Shown here piece by piece: positions 26,488 to 36,377 of a stretch of 64,000 nucleotides of DNA (position 1 is its first letter; each line of letters begins with the position of its first letter). The stretch lies in NCBI RefSeq assembly GCF_000277405.1, contig NC_017741.1, forward strand, positions 1,599,457 to 1,663,456, given 5' to 3'. The position numbers and the translations under genes were made by a program. A model generated the notes under the pieces. It ran no database searches. It was not told the DNA's origin and saw only the letters and a list, made by a program, of their open reading frames with translations. This DNA is from Helicobacter pylori Shi112. GTDB lineage: Bacteria > Campylobacterota > Campylobacteria > Campylobacterales > Helicobacteraceae.

Positions 26488-27413
26488 TGCCACAAAACCA
26501 GCTCATGATCACCATCATTGATGAATCAGGCTCTAAACAGCTCAAATTTTCTAAAAATTTAAAACGCAACCTCATCATTTCTGTTGTTATTTTTTTGTTG
26601 ATCGTGGGGCTTGGCGTGGGGTTTTTAAAATTTTTAATCGCTAAAATGGATACGATGACAGCACAAAGGAATGCGGTTTTAAGGGATTTTAGGGATTTGT
26701 ATCAAAAAAATTACACTTTAACAAAAGAGATTAAAAACAAGCGAGAAGAGCTCTTTGTTGTGGGGCAAAAGATTCGCACGATAGAATCCTTGATTGAAGT
26801 CAAAAGAGGGGCTAATGGGGGCGTGCATCTTTATGATGAAGTGGATTTAGAAAATTTGAATTTGGCCCAAAAACATTTAGCGCTCATGCTCATTCCTAAT
26901 GGCATGCCCTTGAAAACTTATAGCGCTATCAAACCCACCAAAGAAAGGAACCACCCCATTAAAAAAATTAAGGGCGTTGAATCCGGGATTGATTTTATCG
27001 CGCCATTGAACACGCCTGTTTATGCGAGCGCTGATGGGATTGTGGATTTTGTGAAGACCAATTCTAATGTGGGGTATGGGAACTTGGTGCGCATTGAACA
27101 TGCGTTTGGTTTTAGCTCCATTTACACGCATTTAGATCATGTCAATGTGCAGCCCAAAAGCTTTATCCAAAAAGGGCAGTTGATTGGCTATAGCGGGAAG
27201 AGCGGTAATAGCGGCGGCGAAAAATTGCATTATGAAGTGCGCTTTTTGGGTAAAATTTTAGACGCGCAAAAATTTCTAGCATGGGATTTAGATCATTTTC
27301 AAAGCGCTTTAGAAGAAAATAAATTTATTGAATGGAAGAATTTGTTTTGGGTTTTAGAAGACATTGTCCAGCTCCAAGAGCATGTGGATAAAGATGCGCT
27401 CATAGGCCAGTAA
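26487..27413 (+). CDS. csd2: Cell-shape protein Csd2, degenerate M23 (LytM) peptidase
   Basis: 308 residues from the ATG at 26487, which shares one base with the folC stop. An N-terminal membrane anchor (residues about 25-50) and a coiled coil precede a LytM domain. The zinc ligands are incomplete: the first motif reads ESGIDFIAP where active enzymes have His, and the HxH motif reads EKLHYEVRF. It therefore resembles the non-catalytic partner that pairs with Csd1 in helical cell shape. Confidence 0.9.
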   Translation: MPQNQLMITIIDESGSKQLKFSKNLKRNLIISVVIFLLIVGLGVGFLKFLIAKMDTMTAQRNAVLRDFRDLYQKNYTLTKEIKNKREELFVVGQKIRTIESLIEVKRGANGGVHLYDEVDLENLNLAQKHLALMLIPNGMPLKTYSAIKPTKERNHPIKKIKGVESGIDFIAPLNTPVYASADGIVDFVKTNSNVGYGNLVRIEHAFGFSSIYTHLDHVNVQPKSFIQKGQLIGYSGKSGNSGGEKLHYEVRFLGKILDAQKFLAWDLDHFQSALEENKFIEWKNLFWVLEDIVQLQEHVDKDALIGQ

Positions 27414-27421
27414 GGATTTTA

Positions 27422-28357
27422 GTGTTTTTGGATAGGCGTTTGATTGTGATGGTTACGGACTCTAAAGGGAGCCGTTATATTAATGTTCATATCTTATTCC
27501 GTCAAATTGGCTTGTATGCGCTTTTGAGCGTTGTGGGATCTTTATTGTTTTTAGGCATTTCGCTACTGGTTTTAAATAAAGAGATTAAAAACATTGACAA
27601 GCAGCATGCTTTAATCACTAAGGAATTTGAGAAAAAAAGAGAGACGAATGAAAAACTTTCTTTGCAAATGGATGAATTTTTAGACGATTTGCAACTTTCA
27701 GGGGAGCGCATCAACGATTTAGAAGAAGTGGTGGGAGTGAATAGGCCTGAAGAAAAAGAAGAGGGCAATTTTTCTAGCCGCTTAGATGTCGCTGGGATTA
27801 CTGGGCTTCAAAAAAGCTTTATCATGCGCCTTATCCCTAATGACTACCCGCTAGAATCCTATCGGCGCGTTTCAGCCGCCTTTAATAAAAGAATCCACCC
27901 TATTTTGCATGTGTTGCACAACCATACCGGGCTTGACTTAAGCACCGCTATTAACACCCCTGTGTATGCGAGTGCAAGCGGGGTAGTGGGGTTAGCGAGT
28001 ATGGGGTGGAATGGGGGGTATGGGAATTTGATTAAAGTTTTCCACCCTTTTGGTTTTAAAACCTACTACGCCCATTTGAATAAAATCATCGTAAAAACGG
28101 GCGAATTTGTCAAAAAAGGGCAGTTGATTGGGTATAGTGGTAATACAGGGATGAGCACAGGGCCGCATTTGCATTATGAAGTGCGTTTTTTAAATCAGCC
28201 CATAAACCCCATGAGTTTCACTAAATGGAACATGAGGGATTTTGAAGAAGTTTTCAATAAAGAAAGGAGCATCAGATGGCAATCTTTGATAACAATAATA
28301 AATCGGCTAATGCAAAAACAGGACCAGCGACTATCATCGCTCAAGGCACAAAAATAA
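27422..28357 (+). CDS. csd1: Cell-shape peptidoglycan DD-endopeptidase Csd1 (M23/LytM)
   Basis: 311 residues from a GTG at 27422, with AAGGA five bases upstream. A membrane anchor and coiled coil are followed by a complete LytM site: HNHTGLDLS (His and Asp) and GPHLHYEVRF (HxH). It trims peptide crosslinks to set helical curvature. The gene overlaps ccmA by 82 bp in another frame. Confidence 0.93.
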   Translation: MFLDRRLIVMVTDSKGSRYINVHILFRQIGLYALLSVVGSLLFLGISLLVLNKEIKNIDKQHALITKEFEKKRETNEKLSLQMDEFLDDLQLSGERINDLEEVVGVNRPEEKEEGNFSSRLDVAGITGLQKSFIMRLIPNDYPLESYRRVSAAFNKRIHPILHVLHNHTGLDLSTAINTPVYASASGVVGLASMGWNGGYGNLIKVFHPFGFKTYYAHLNKIIVKTGEFVKKGQLIGYSGNTGMSTGPHLHYEVRFLNQPINPMSFTKWNMRDFEEVFNKERSIRWQSLITIINRLMQKQDQRLSSLKAQK

Positions 28358-28686
28358 AGGGGGAGCTTCATTTGGATTGCCATTTGCATATAGATGGCGA
28401 ATTAGAAGGGGTGGTGCATTCTAAAAGCACGGTGGTGATCGGGCAAACCGGAGCGGTAGTGGGTGAGATTTTCGCTAATAAATTAGTGGTCAGTGGCAAA
28501 TTTACTGGCACGGTGGAAGCGGAAGTGGTAGAAATCATGCCTTTAGGACGCCTTGATGGTAAAATCTCTAGCCAAGAGCTTGTGGTGGAAAGAAAGGGGA
28601 TTTTGATTGGGGAAACGCACCCTAAAAACCTTCAAGGGGGGGCGTTGTTGATCAATGAGCAAGAAAAGAAAATTGAAAATAAATAG
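28276..28686 (+). CDS. ccmA: Bactofilin CcmA, cell-shape scaffold
   Basis: 136 residues, a beta-helical bactofilin: TIIAQGTKIKGELHLDCHLHIDG followed by repeated VVIG/VVGEI/LVVSG turns. It polymerises and localises the Csd proteins at the positively curved side of the cell. AAGGAGCATCAG precedes the ATG at 28276, which lies inside csd1, so its start and the csd1 C-terminus evolve together. Confidence 0.93.
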   Translation: MAIFDNNNKSANAKTGPATIIAQGTKIKGELHLDCHLHIDGELEGVVHSKSTVVIGQTGAVVGEIFANKLVVSGKFTGTVEAEVVEIMPLGRLDGKISSQELVVERKGILIGETHPKNLQGGALLINEQEKKIENK

Positions 28687-28689
28687 GGA

Positions 28690-31689
28690 ATGATCCAATC
28701 TAGCCTTTATAGAGCCTTAAACAAAGGCTTTGATTATCAAATACTCGCTTGTAAGGATTTTAAAGAGTCCGAGCTCGCTAAAGAAGTCATAAGCTATTTT
28801 AGGCCAAATACCAAAGCCATTCTTTTCCCGGAGTTTAGGGCTAAAAAAAACGACGATTTGCGTTCGTTTTTTGAAGAATTTTTACAGCTTTTAGGGGGTT
28901 TAAGGGAGTTTTATCAAGCCTTAGAAAACAAGCAAGAAGCGATCATTATTGCCCCTATTAGCGCGTTATTGCACCCTTTGCCTAAAAAAGAACTTTTAGA
29001 AAGCTTTAAAATCACTCTTTTAGAAAAATATAACCTTAAAGATTTAAAAGACAAGCTTTTTTATTATGGTTATGAAATTTTAGACTTAGTGGAAGTGGAA
29101 GGCGAAGCGAGCTTTAGGGGGGATATTGTGGATATTTATGCGCCCAATTCTAAAGCGTATCGCTTGAGTTTTTTTGACACGGAGTGTGAGGGCATTAAGG
29201 AGTTTGACCCCACCACTCAAATGAGCCTCAAAGAAGATTTGTTAGAAATTGAAATCCCCCCCACGCTTTTTAGTTTAAACGAACAATCTTATAAGGATCT
29301 GAAAACCAAAGTGGAGCAAAGCCCATTAAATAGCTTTTCTAAAGATTTAACCAGTTTTGGTTTGTGGTTTTTAGGGGAAAAAGCAAACGATTTGTTGCAT
29401 GCCTATAAAAGCGTTATAAGCCCTAAAGCTTTAGAAGAAATTCAAGAATTAGCGAGCTTAAACGAATTGGATAATGAGCGTTTCAAATTTTTAAAGGTTT
29501 TAGAAAACCCGCAAGGCTATGAAGATTTAGAAATCCATGCGCATGCCCTAGAGAGCTTTATAGCTTTGCATTCAAATCGTAAAATCACGCTCCTAGCCCC
29601 TAATAAAACGATTTTAGACAATGCGATAAGCGCGCTTGAAAAAAGCCATATGGAATGCGTCATTGCCCCCTTTGTGTTAAATTTTAAAACCCCTGATGGG
29701 ATTTTTATTTCGCTCAATTCCTTTGAAAGGAAGAAAAAACGCCAAAAATCCAAGCTCGCTTTGAATGAATTGAATGCGGGCGAATGGGTGGTGCATGATG
29801 ATTACGGGGTGGGCGTGTTTTCTCAATTAGTCCAACACAGCGTTTTAGGGAGCAAGAGGGATTTTTTAGAAATCGCTTATTGGGGCGAAGATAAACTGCT
29901 ATTACCGGTAGAAAATTTGCATCTAATCGCTCGCTATGTGGCGCAAAGCGATAGCGTGCCAATTAAAGACCGGCTAGGGAAAGGGAGTTTCCTCAAACTG
30001 AAAGCTAAAGTTAAAACTAAGCTTTTAGAGATTGCAAGCAAGATCATTGAATTAGCGGCTGAACGCAATTTGATCTTGGGTAAAAAGATGGATACGCATT
30101 TAGCGGAGTTGGAAGTCTTTAAATCGCATGCGGGGTTTGAATACACAAGCGATCAAGAAAAAGCCATCGCTGAAATTTCAAAGGATTTAAGCTCTAAGAG
30201 AGTGATGGACAGATTATTGAGTGGGGATGTGGGTTTTGGGAAAACAGAAGTGGCGATGCATGCGATTTTTTGCGCGTTTTTGAACGGCTTTCAAAGCGCT
30301 CTAGTCGTGCCTACTACTTTATTGGCGCACCAGCATTTTGAGACTTTAAGGGCGCGTTTTGAAAATTTTGGCGTTAAAGTGGCTCGTTTGGACAGGTATG
30401 CGAGCGAAAAAAACAAGCTTTTAAAGGCGGTGGAATTAGGGCTGATTGATGTTCTTGTAGGCACGCATGCGATTTTGGGCTCGAAATTTAAAAACTTGGG
30501 TTTAGTGGTGGTGGATGAAGAGCATAAATTTGGCGTGAAACAAAAAGAAGCTTTAAAAGAATTGAGTAAAAGCGTGCATTTTTTAAGCATGTCCGCTACG
30601 CCTATCCCGCGCACTTTAAACATGGCGCTCTCTCAAATTAAAGGCATTAGTTCTTTAAAAATCCCGCCCACAGACAGAAAGCCCAGCCGCACTTTTTTGA
30701 AAGAAAAGAACGACGAACTCTTAAAAGAGATTATTCATAGAGAATTACGCCGTAACGGGCAAATTTTTTACATCCATAACCACATCGCTAGCATTTCAAA
30801 AGTCAAAACCAAGCTAGAAGAGTTAATCCCTAAACTCAAAATCGCTATTTTGCATTCCCAAATTAACGCAAATGAGAGCGAAGAAACCATGCTAGAGTTT
30901 GCTAAGGGAAACTATCAGGTTTTATTATGCACTTCTATTGTGGAATCAGGGATTCATTTGCCTAACGCTAACACGATCATTATAGATAACGCGCAGAATT
31001 TTGGGCTGGCTGATTTGCACCAATTGAGAGGGCGTGTGGGGAGGGGTAAAAAAGAAGGCTTTTGCTATTTCCTTATAGAAGATCAAAAAAGTTTGAATGA
31101 ACAAGCCCTAAAACGCTTGCTCGCTTTGGAAAAAAATTCGTATTTAGGCAGCGGGGAGAGTATCGCTTATCATGATTTAGAAATCAGGGGGGGCGGGAAT
31201 TTGCTCGGGCAAGATCAGAGCGGGCATATTAAAAATATCGGTTATGCGCTCTATACGCGCATGCTTGAAGACGCGATTTATGAATTGAGTGGGGGGAAAA
31301 AAAGGCTTGAAAAGAGCGTAGAAATCCAATTGAGCGTGAGCGCTTTTTTAAACCCTGAACTCATTGCAAGCGATAGTTTGAGGTTGGATTTATACCGCCG
31401 TTTGAGTTTGTGTGAGAATACAGATGAGGTGGGGCAAATCCATGAAGAAATAGAAAACAGGTTTGGCAAAACAGACGATTTGAGCGCTCAATTTTTGCAA
31501 ATCATTACGCTTAAAATTCTAGCCAACCAGCTTGGCATCATCAAACTTTCTAATTTCAACCAAAACATCACCATCACTTATAGCGGTGAAAAGAAAGAAA
31601 GCTTAAAAGCCCCAAGCAAAGACGATAACGATATTTTAGAAACCCTTTTGAAACATTTGCGCGCTCAAATTTCTTTAAAGCGGCACTAA
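28690..31689 (+). CDS. mfd: Transcription-repair coupling factor Mfd
   Basis: 999 residues. The N-terminal UvrB-homology region is followed by an RNA polymerase interaction domain (ELNAGEWVVHDDYGVGVF) and RecG-like helicase motifs: RLLSGDVGFGKTEVAMHA (Walker A), VVVDEEHKFGV (DEEH box), MSATPIPRTLNMAL and QLRGRVGRGKKEG. It removes stalled RNA polymerase and recruits UvrA. It ends the operon begun at yajC. Confidence 0.96.
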   Translation: MIQSSLYRALNKGFDYQILACKDFKESELAKEVISYFRPNTKAILFPEFRAKKNDDLRSFFEEFLQLLGGLREFYQALENKQEAIIIAPISALLHPLPKKELLESFKITLLEKYNLKDLKDKLFYYGYEILDLVEVEGEASFRGDIVDIYAPNSKAYRLSFFDTECEGIKEFDPTTQMSLKEDLLEIEIPPTLFSLNEQSYKDLKTKVEQSPLNSFSKDLTSFGLWFLGEKANDLLHAYKSVISPKALEEIQELASLNELDNERFKFLKVLENPQGYEDLEIHAHALESFIALHSNRKITLLAPNKTILDNAISALEKSHMECVIAPFVLNFKTPDGIFISLNSFERKKKRQKSKLALNELNAGEWVVHDDYGVGVFSQLVQHSVLGSKRDFLEIAYWGEDKLLLPVENLHLIARYVAQSDSVPIKDRLGKGSFLKLKAKVKTKLLEIASKIIELAAERNLILGKKMDTHLAELEVFKSHAGFEYTSDQEKAIAEISKDLSSKRVMDRLLSGDVGFGKTEVAMHAIFCAFLNGFQSALVVPTTLLAHQHFETLRARFENFGVKVARLDRYASEKNKLLKAVELGLIDVLVGTHAILGSKFKNLGLVVVDEEHKFGVKQKEALKELSKSVHFLSMSATPIPRTLNMALSQIKGISSLKIPPTDRKPSRTFLKEKNDELLKEIIHRELRRNGQIFYIHNHIASISKVKTKLEELIPKLKIAILHSQINANESEETMLEFAKGNYQVLLCTSIVESGIHLPNANTIIIDNAQNFGLADLHQLRGRVGRGKKEGFCYFLIEDQKSLNEQALKRLLALEKNSYLGSGESIAYHDLEIRGGGNLLGQDQSGHIKNIGYALYTRMLEDAIYELSGGKKRLEKSVEIQLSVSAFLNPELIASDSLRLDLYRRLSLCENTDEVGQIHEEIENRFGKTDDLSAQFLQIITLKILANQLGIIKLSNFNQNITITYSGEKKESLKAPSKDDNDILETLLKHLRAQISLKRH

Positions 31690-31812
31690 AAGCGTTTGAT
31701 TTTAGCGTTAATTTTGTTATTTTAAAAAGATTATTAAGAGAGTTTGTTGTAAAATAGGGATTTGCTATGCCTTTAGTCGTTAAAAGGTAATTATTGTGAA
31801 GGAGTTTTTTAC

Positions 31813-32316
31813 ATGGCAGATATTCAAAGGCGTGATTTTTTAGGAATGAGCCTTGCTAGTGTTACAGCTATAGGGGCTATAGCGAGTCTAGTAGCGATGA
31901 AAAAGACTTGGGATCCGCTTCCAAGCGTTGTTTCAGCCGGTTTTACAACCATAGATGTGGCGAATATGCAAGAAGGGCAGTTTTCCACTGTGGAATGGCG
32001 TGGGAAACCGGTCTATATCCTCAAGCGTTCTAAAAAAGAGGGTTTTAATGAAAAGCGCGATTTTAAAATTGGCGAGAGCGTTTTTACCACAGCCATTCAA
32101 ATTTGCACGCATTTAGGGTGTATCCCCACTTATCAAAATGAAGAAAAAGGCTTTTTATGCCCATGCCATGGGGGGCGTTTCACTTCTGATGGCGTGAATA
32201 TTGCCGGCACTCCCCCTCCACGCCCTTTTGATATTCCGCCTTTTAAAATTGAAGGCACTAAGATCACTTTTGGTGAAGCCGGGGCTGAATACAAAAAAAT
32301 GATGGCTAAAGCGTAA
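31813..32316 (+). CDS. petA: Rieske iron-sulfur subunit of cytochrome bc1
   Basis: 167 residues. An N-terminal twin-arginine signal-anchor (QRRDFLGMSLASVTAIG) precedes the [2Fe-2S] ligands CTHLGC and CPCHGG. It transfers electrons from quinol to cytochrome c1 at the periplasmic face. The ribosome binding site is AAGGAG. A -10 like TAAAAT lies about 60 bp upstream. First gene of petABC. Confidence 0.96.
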   Translation: MADIQRRDFLGMSLASVTAIGAIASLVAMKKTWDPLPSVVSAGFTTIDVANMQEGQFSTVEWRGKPVYILKRSKKEGFNEKRDFKIGESVFTTAIQICTHLGCIPTYQNEEKGFLCPCHGGRFTSDGVNIAGTPPPRPFDIPPFKIEGTKITFGEAGAEYKKMMAKA

Positions 32317-32326
32317 GGAGAGTTCA

Positions 32327-33565
32327 ATGGCAGAGATAAAAAAAGCGAAGAATTTAGGCGAATGGCTGGACATGCGTCTTGGCACTAACAAGCTTGTTAA
32401 AGTGCTAATGACAGAATACTGGATCCCTAAAAACATCAATTTCTTATGGGCTATGGGGGTGATTTTATTGACCCTTTTTGGTGCGCTTGTGATCTCAGGG
32501 ATTTTCTTGCTCATGTATTACAAGCCTGATGCGAAAATGGCGTTTGATAGCGTGAATTTCACCATCATGCAAGAAGTGGCTTATGGCTGGCTTTGGCGCC
32601 ACATGCATGCCACGGCAGCGAGCATGATTTTTGTCATCATCTATATCCACATGTTTGTCGGTATCTATTATGGCTCTTACAAAAAGGGTCGTGAGATGAT
32701 TTGGATTAGCGGGATGATTTTGTTTGTGGTCTTTAGCGCGGAAGCCTTTAGCGGGTATATGCTGCCTTGGGGGCAGATGAGCTATTGGGCCGCAGCGGTT
32801 ATCACGAATTTATTTGGGGGCATTCCTTTCATTGGGGCTGATGTGGTGGAGTGGATTAGGGGGAATTATGTTGTGGCGGATTCCACTTTAACGCGCTTTT
32901 TCATGCTCCATGTGTTTTTACTGCCCATTGCGATCATTTTGCTCATTGGGATGCATTTTTATTCTTTACGCATCCCGCATGTCAATAACCAAGAAGGCGA
33001 AGAGATTGACTTTGAATCAGAAGAAAAGAAATTCATTGAAGGCAAGAAAAAAGAATCCAAAGTCATTCCTTTTTGGCCGGTATTCTTGTCTAAAGATATT
33101 TTTGTGGTTTGCGCGTTTATGGTCTTTTTCTTTTACTTGGTGTGTTACCACTATGATTTTGCGATGGATCCTATCAACTTTGAAAGGGCTAACAGCCTTA
33201 AAACGCCGCCTCACATTTACCCTGAATGGTATTTCTTATGGAGCTATGAAGTCTTAAGGGGCTTTTTCTTCAGCGCTGATTTAGGGCTAATGGCCTTTGG
33301 CGTGGCGCAAGTGATCTTTTTCTTACTGCCCTTTTTGGACAGAAGCCCAGTTGTCGCTCCCGCGCACAAGCGGCCTGCGTTTATGGTGTGGTTTTGGCTT
33401 TTAATCATTGATATGATTGTTTTAACGATCTATGGTAAATTGCCTCCGCTTGGGATTGGTAAATACATTGGCTTAGTGGGTTCAATCACTTTCTTGGCCC
33501 TTTTCTTTGTGGTATTGCCCATTATCACTATCGCTGAGAGCAAGAAACAAGGGGGTGCTAGATGA
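32327..33565 (+). CDS. petB: Cytochrome b subunit of bc1 complex
   Basis: 412 residues, multi-pass membrane protein. Histidine ligand pairs for the two b hemes lie in LWRHMHATAASMIF and the FMLHVFLLPIAIILLIGMH helix. The quinol site PEWY (YPEWYFLWSYEVLRG) is present. The b and subunit IV parts are in one chain. Confidence 0.97.
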   Translation: MAEIKKAKNLGEWLDMRLGTNKLVKVLMTEYWIPKNINFLWAMGVILLTLFGALVISGIFLLMYYKPDAKMAFDSVNFTIMQEVAYGWLWRHMHATAASMIFVIIYIHMFVGIYYGSYKKGREMIWISGMILFVVFSAEAFSGYMLPWGQMSYWAAAVITNLFGGIPFIGADVVEWIRGNYVVADSTLTRFFMLHVFLLPIAIILLIGMHFYSLRIPHVNNQEGEEIDFESEEKKFIEGKKKESKVIPFWPVFLSKDIFVVCAFMVFFFYLVCYHYDFAMDPINFERANSLKTPPHIYPEWYFLWSYEVLRGFFFSADLGLMAFGVAQVIFFLLPFLDRSPVVAPAHKRPAFMVWFWLLIIDMIVLTIYGKLPPLGIGKYIGLVGSITFLALFFVVLPIITIAESKKQGGAR

Positions 33566-34419
33566 AAGAATTTAAGATTCTAATTATCCTTATTGTGGTG
33601 ATAGGCGTGATTTATTATGGGGTTGAGCCTTATGCGCATTCGGTGATGCACCCTAAAGTCGCTCCGGCAGATTTTGCTTTCAAGGATTTAGAGCCGATGG
33701 ATTTAAAAAATGGCGACGCTAATAAAGGCAAACAGCTTGTAGCCGAAAATTGCACCGCTTGCCATGGCATTAAATCCCAAAACATTCCAGCCCCTATGGA
33801 TAGCCTTAGCGCGAGCAACTCTTTTGGGGTCGTGCCACCGGATTTAAGCCATGTGGCGGGGGTTTTGAGCGCGAATTTCTTAGCCCACTTCATCAAAGAT
33901 CCTGTGAAAACGGCGAAATTGAGCCATAAATTTAACGATGAAAGGCCATATCCTATGCCGGCGTTTTCTCAATTTAGCGATAAAGATTTGAGCGATATTG
34001 TGGCGTATCTCACTTCTATTTTGCCTAAAAATTTGAGCGATAAGGAAGTGTTCGCGCAAAGCTGTCAAAGGTGCCATAGCCTGGATTACGCTAAAGATAA
34101 GGCCTTTAGCGATCCTAAAGATTTAGCCAATTATTTAGGCTCTCATGCGCCTGATTTGTCCATGATGATTAGAGCTAAAGGCGAACATGGCTTGAATATT
34201 TTCATCAACGATCCGCAAAAGCTTTTGCCTGGCACGGCTATGCCTAGAGTGGGGTTGAATGAAAAGGCTCAAAAACAAGTCATCGCATATTTGGAAAAAG
34301 CGGGCGATAGGAAAAAACATGAAAGGAATACCTTAGGGATAAAGATCATGATTTTCTTTGCGGTGCTGTCGTTCTTGGCTTATGCGTGGAAAAGAAAAGT
34401 TTGGAGCGAAGTGCATTGA
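33562..34419 (+). CDS. petC: Diheme cytochrome c1
   Basis: 285 residues with an N-terminal membrane segment and two heme c sites, CTACH and CQRCH, as in epsilon-proteobacterial bc1 complexes. A C-terminal membrane helix (KIMIFFAVLSFLAYAW) anchors it. It overlaps petB by 4 bp (ATGA). Confidence 0.95.
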   Translation: MKEFKILIILIVVIGVIYYGVEPYAHSVMHPKVAPADFAFKDLEPMDLKNGDANKGKQLVAENCTACHGIKSQNIPAPMDSLSASNSFGVVPPDLSHVAGVLSANFLAHFIKDPVKTAKLSHKFNDERPYPMPAFSQFSDKDLSDIVAYLTSILPKNLSDKEVFAQSCQRCHSLDYAKDKAFSDPKDLANYLGSHAPDLSMMIRAKGEHGLNIFINDPQKLLPGTAMPRVGLNEKAQKQVIAYLEKAGDRKKHERNTLGIKIMIFFAVLSFLAYAWKRKVWSEVH

Positions 34420-34447
34420 TTTGAAAAAAGAGGGGGAGGTGTTTTTT

Positions 34448-36174
34448 GTGGCCTTGTTTTATGGTCAGTTGCTTAGAATTTCCTTATGTCTTAATGTGGT
34501 GGTTTTGGTGATTTTAGACGCTAAATTTTTTGTGTTCATTCTTTTTAATGCGCTTTCAACATGCTTTCTCTCTTCAGTGAGCGTTGGCTTTATTTTCAAA
34601 GCATTTTTGTATAGTTTTATATGGCTTTTTATTATTTATTATGCGATTAGTTTTATTAAAAACAGGTTTATAACAGAAAGTCTAAAAAGTTTTATATTAT
34701 TTTTAGGGATTGTGTTTAGCTGTATAGATATTTTTGGTTCGTATTATTTTCATTTGCCTTTGTCTAATGAGTTGGGTAATATTTTATTCACCACGCATTA
34801 TAAAGAGAGTTTAGAATTCCTCCATGCCTATGTCTATCCGCACTGGTATTTTGTGATAGGGCTTATTTTAATAGCCATAGGTTCTCTAAAACTATTCAGT
34901 CTCATTCCTAATAAACCAATTCCTTTAAAAATAGCTAGTATTTTAAGCGTTTTATTTTTGATTGCAGAGATGCCACACACTATAAAAACCATCAAAAAAT
35001 ATAAAGAAGATGAAGCGTTGTTGAATGCTGATGGAACGATAGAATACATTGCTTTGGCTAAAGGAGCGTATTATTTTTGGAGGAATATTAGCAGTTTGAG
35101 AGAAAGCAATAACTCCAGTCAAGCTTTAGAAAACGCTTCTTATCCTAAAGATTACTTAGTCAAAAATACAGGAAATATTGATAATGTGGTGTTAATTTTT
35201 GGCGAGAGTTTGAACAGAAATTTTATGGGTATTTATGGCTATCAAACCCCTACAACTCCCTATTTGAGTGCTCTAAAAGAAAAAGGTTCGCTTTTAGTAT
35301 TTGATAATGTGATCAGTCCAGCTTTTTATACGGATAAAAGTTTCACAATGCTTTTAACTTACGCCAATAGGGATAATCTCAACCAAAAGGCATGGTATCA
35401 ATATAAAAATCTAGCCCATATCCTTAAATTGACCGATTATAAAAGCGTTTGGATCACCTCTCAAGGCTATGGACTCATGTGGGGCAATAGCTATTATCAA
35501 ATAGCTAAGCATTTTGATACTTATATAGAAAATGATAAGCCTTATGATGAAAACTTAGCCACTCTTTTCAAGCGGTATTATAATAACGAGAGAGAGAGAG
35601 AGAGAGTAGAAAGCACAAAAATTTTGTTGTTTTTCATTTGATCGGCAACCATTTTGAATACAAGAACCGCTTTCCTAAAGAATTTTCCTACTTTAATCTC
35701 AATAACACTTCTTACTTTTCAAAAAACAAGCCTTTGCGGGTTAAAAACAATGCTGATAAGCAAGTTGTAACCGATTATATTAACAGCGTTTATTATAATG
35801 ATTATGTTTTGTATTCTTTGGTTGAATTGTTTAAAGATAAGGATAGTCTCGTAATTTATCTAAGCGATCATGGCGATGACATGTTTGAATCAAGCGATTT
35901 TAACACCCATGAGTGTTCAAATGCCAGTGTAGAAATCCCATTTTTAATCTATATGAGCGATACATTCAAACAAAAACGCCCGCAAATGGTAAAAAGTTTT
36001 GAAGAAGCTTTACACAAGCCTTTTATGAGCGATGATTTATTGCATACCTTGTTGCCATTGGCAGGAATAATTACCAAAGATTATGAAAAAACAAGAGATT
36101 TATTTAATGAGAATTACAACGATAAGCGCCCAAGGAAACCATGCGATAGCAAGGTTTATCCTATGAATAAATGA
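34448..36174 (+). pseudogene. Phase-variable phosphoethanolamine-transferase-like (sulfatase-fold) membrane enzyme, OFF here
   Basis: I take a GTG at 34448 behind AGGGGGAGG as the start. The frame gives several membrane segments and then the first half of a sulfatase/EptA-type catalytic domain: IFGESLNRNFMGIYGYQTPTTP (nucleophile region). It runs out at 35641 after an AG repeat. The other half lies in another frame (35638-36174): HLIGNHFEYKNRFP, LSDHGDDMFE and HECSNASVEIPF. Removing one AG unit, or adding two, restores about 574 residues. Enzymes of this type add phosphoethanolamine to lipid A, core sugars or proteins. The true substrate is unknown. It is distinct from the known EptA by sequence as I recall it. 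It follows petC by 28 bp. Confidence 0.8.
35588..35606 (+). repeat. (AG)9 simple sequence repeat, phase-variation tract
   Basis: 19 bases of alternating G and A inside the coding region (Glu-Arg repeats). Nine AG units put the second half out of frame. Eight or eleven would be in frame. Confidence 0.9.
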
Positions 36175-36340
36175 GCGATATTATAATTGTTTGATTTTTG
36201 AGCTTAAAAAAGCAATTAGGCTTTGCTTGTTATGGTATGGGTAAATGTTATGATTTAAAAATAGGATCAATCTAACTTAAACAGATTTTTTCTAATCTAT
36301 CCTCTAAATTTAGCCTTAATACAGCAGATCCGGCAATTTT

Positions 36341-36358
36341 AGACTCCTTTTTTGGAGT
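36341..36358. terminator. Weak hairpin between convergent genes
   Basis: ACTCC-TTTTTT-GGAGT stem, near the convergent ends of the transferase-like gene and ftsI. The U run follows poorly in either direction. Confidence 0.35.
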
Positions 36359-36377
36359 TTGGGTTAAAAAGAGCCTT

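Noticed and set aside
34358..34447. Upstream extension of the phosphoethanolamine-transferase-like frame into petC
   Set aside because: It overlaps the cytochrome c1 C-terminal helix in another frame. A good Shine-Dalgarno supports the GTG at 34448.
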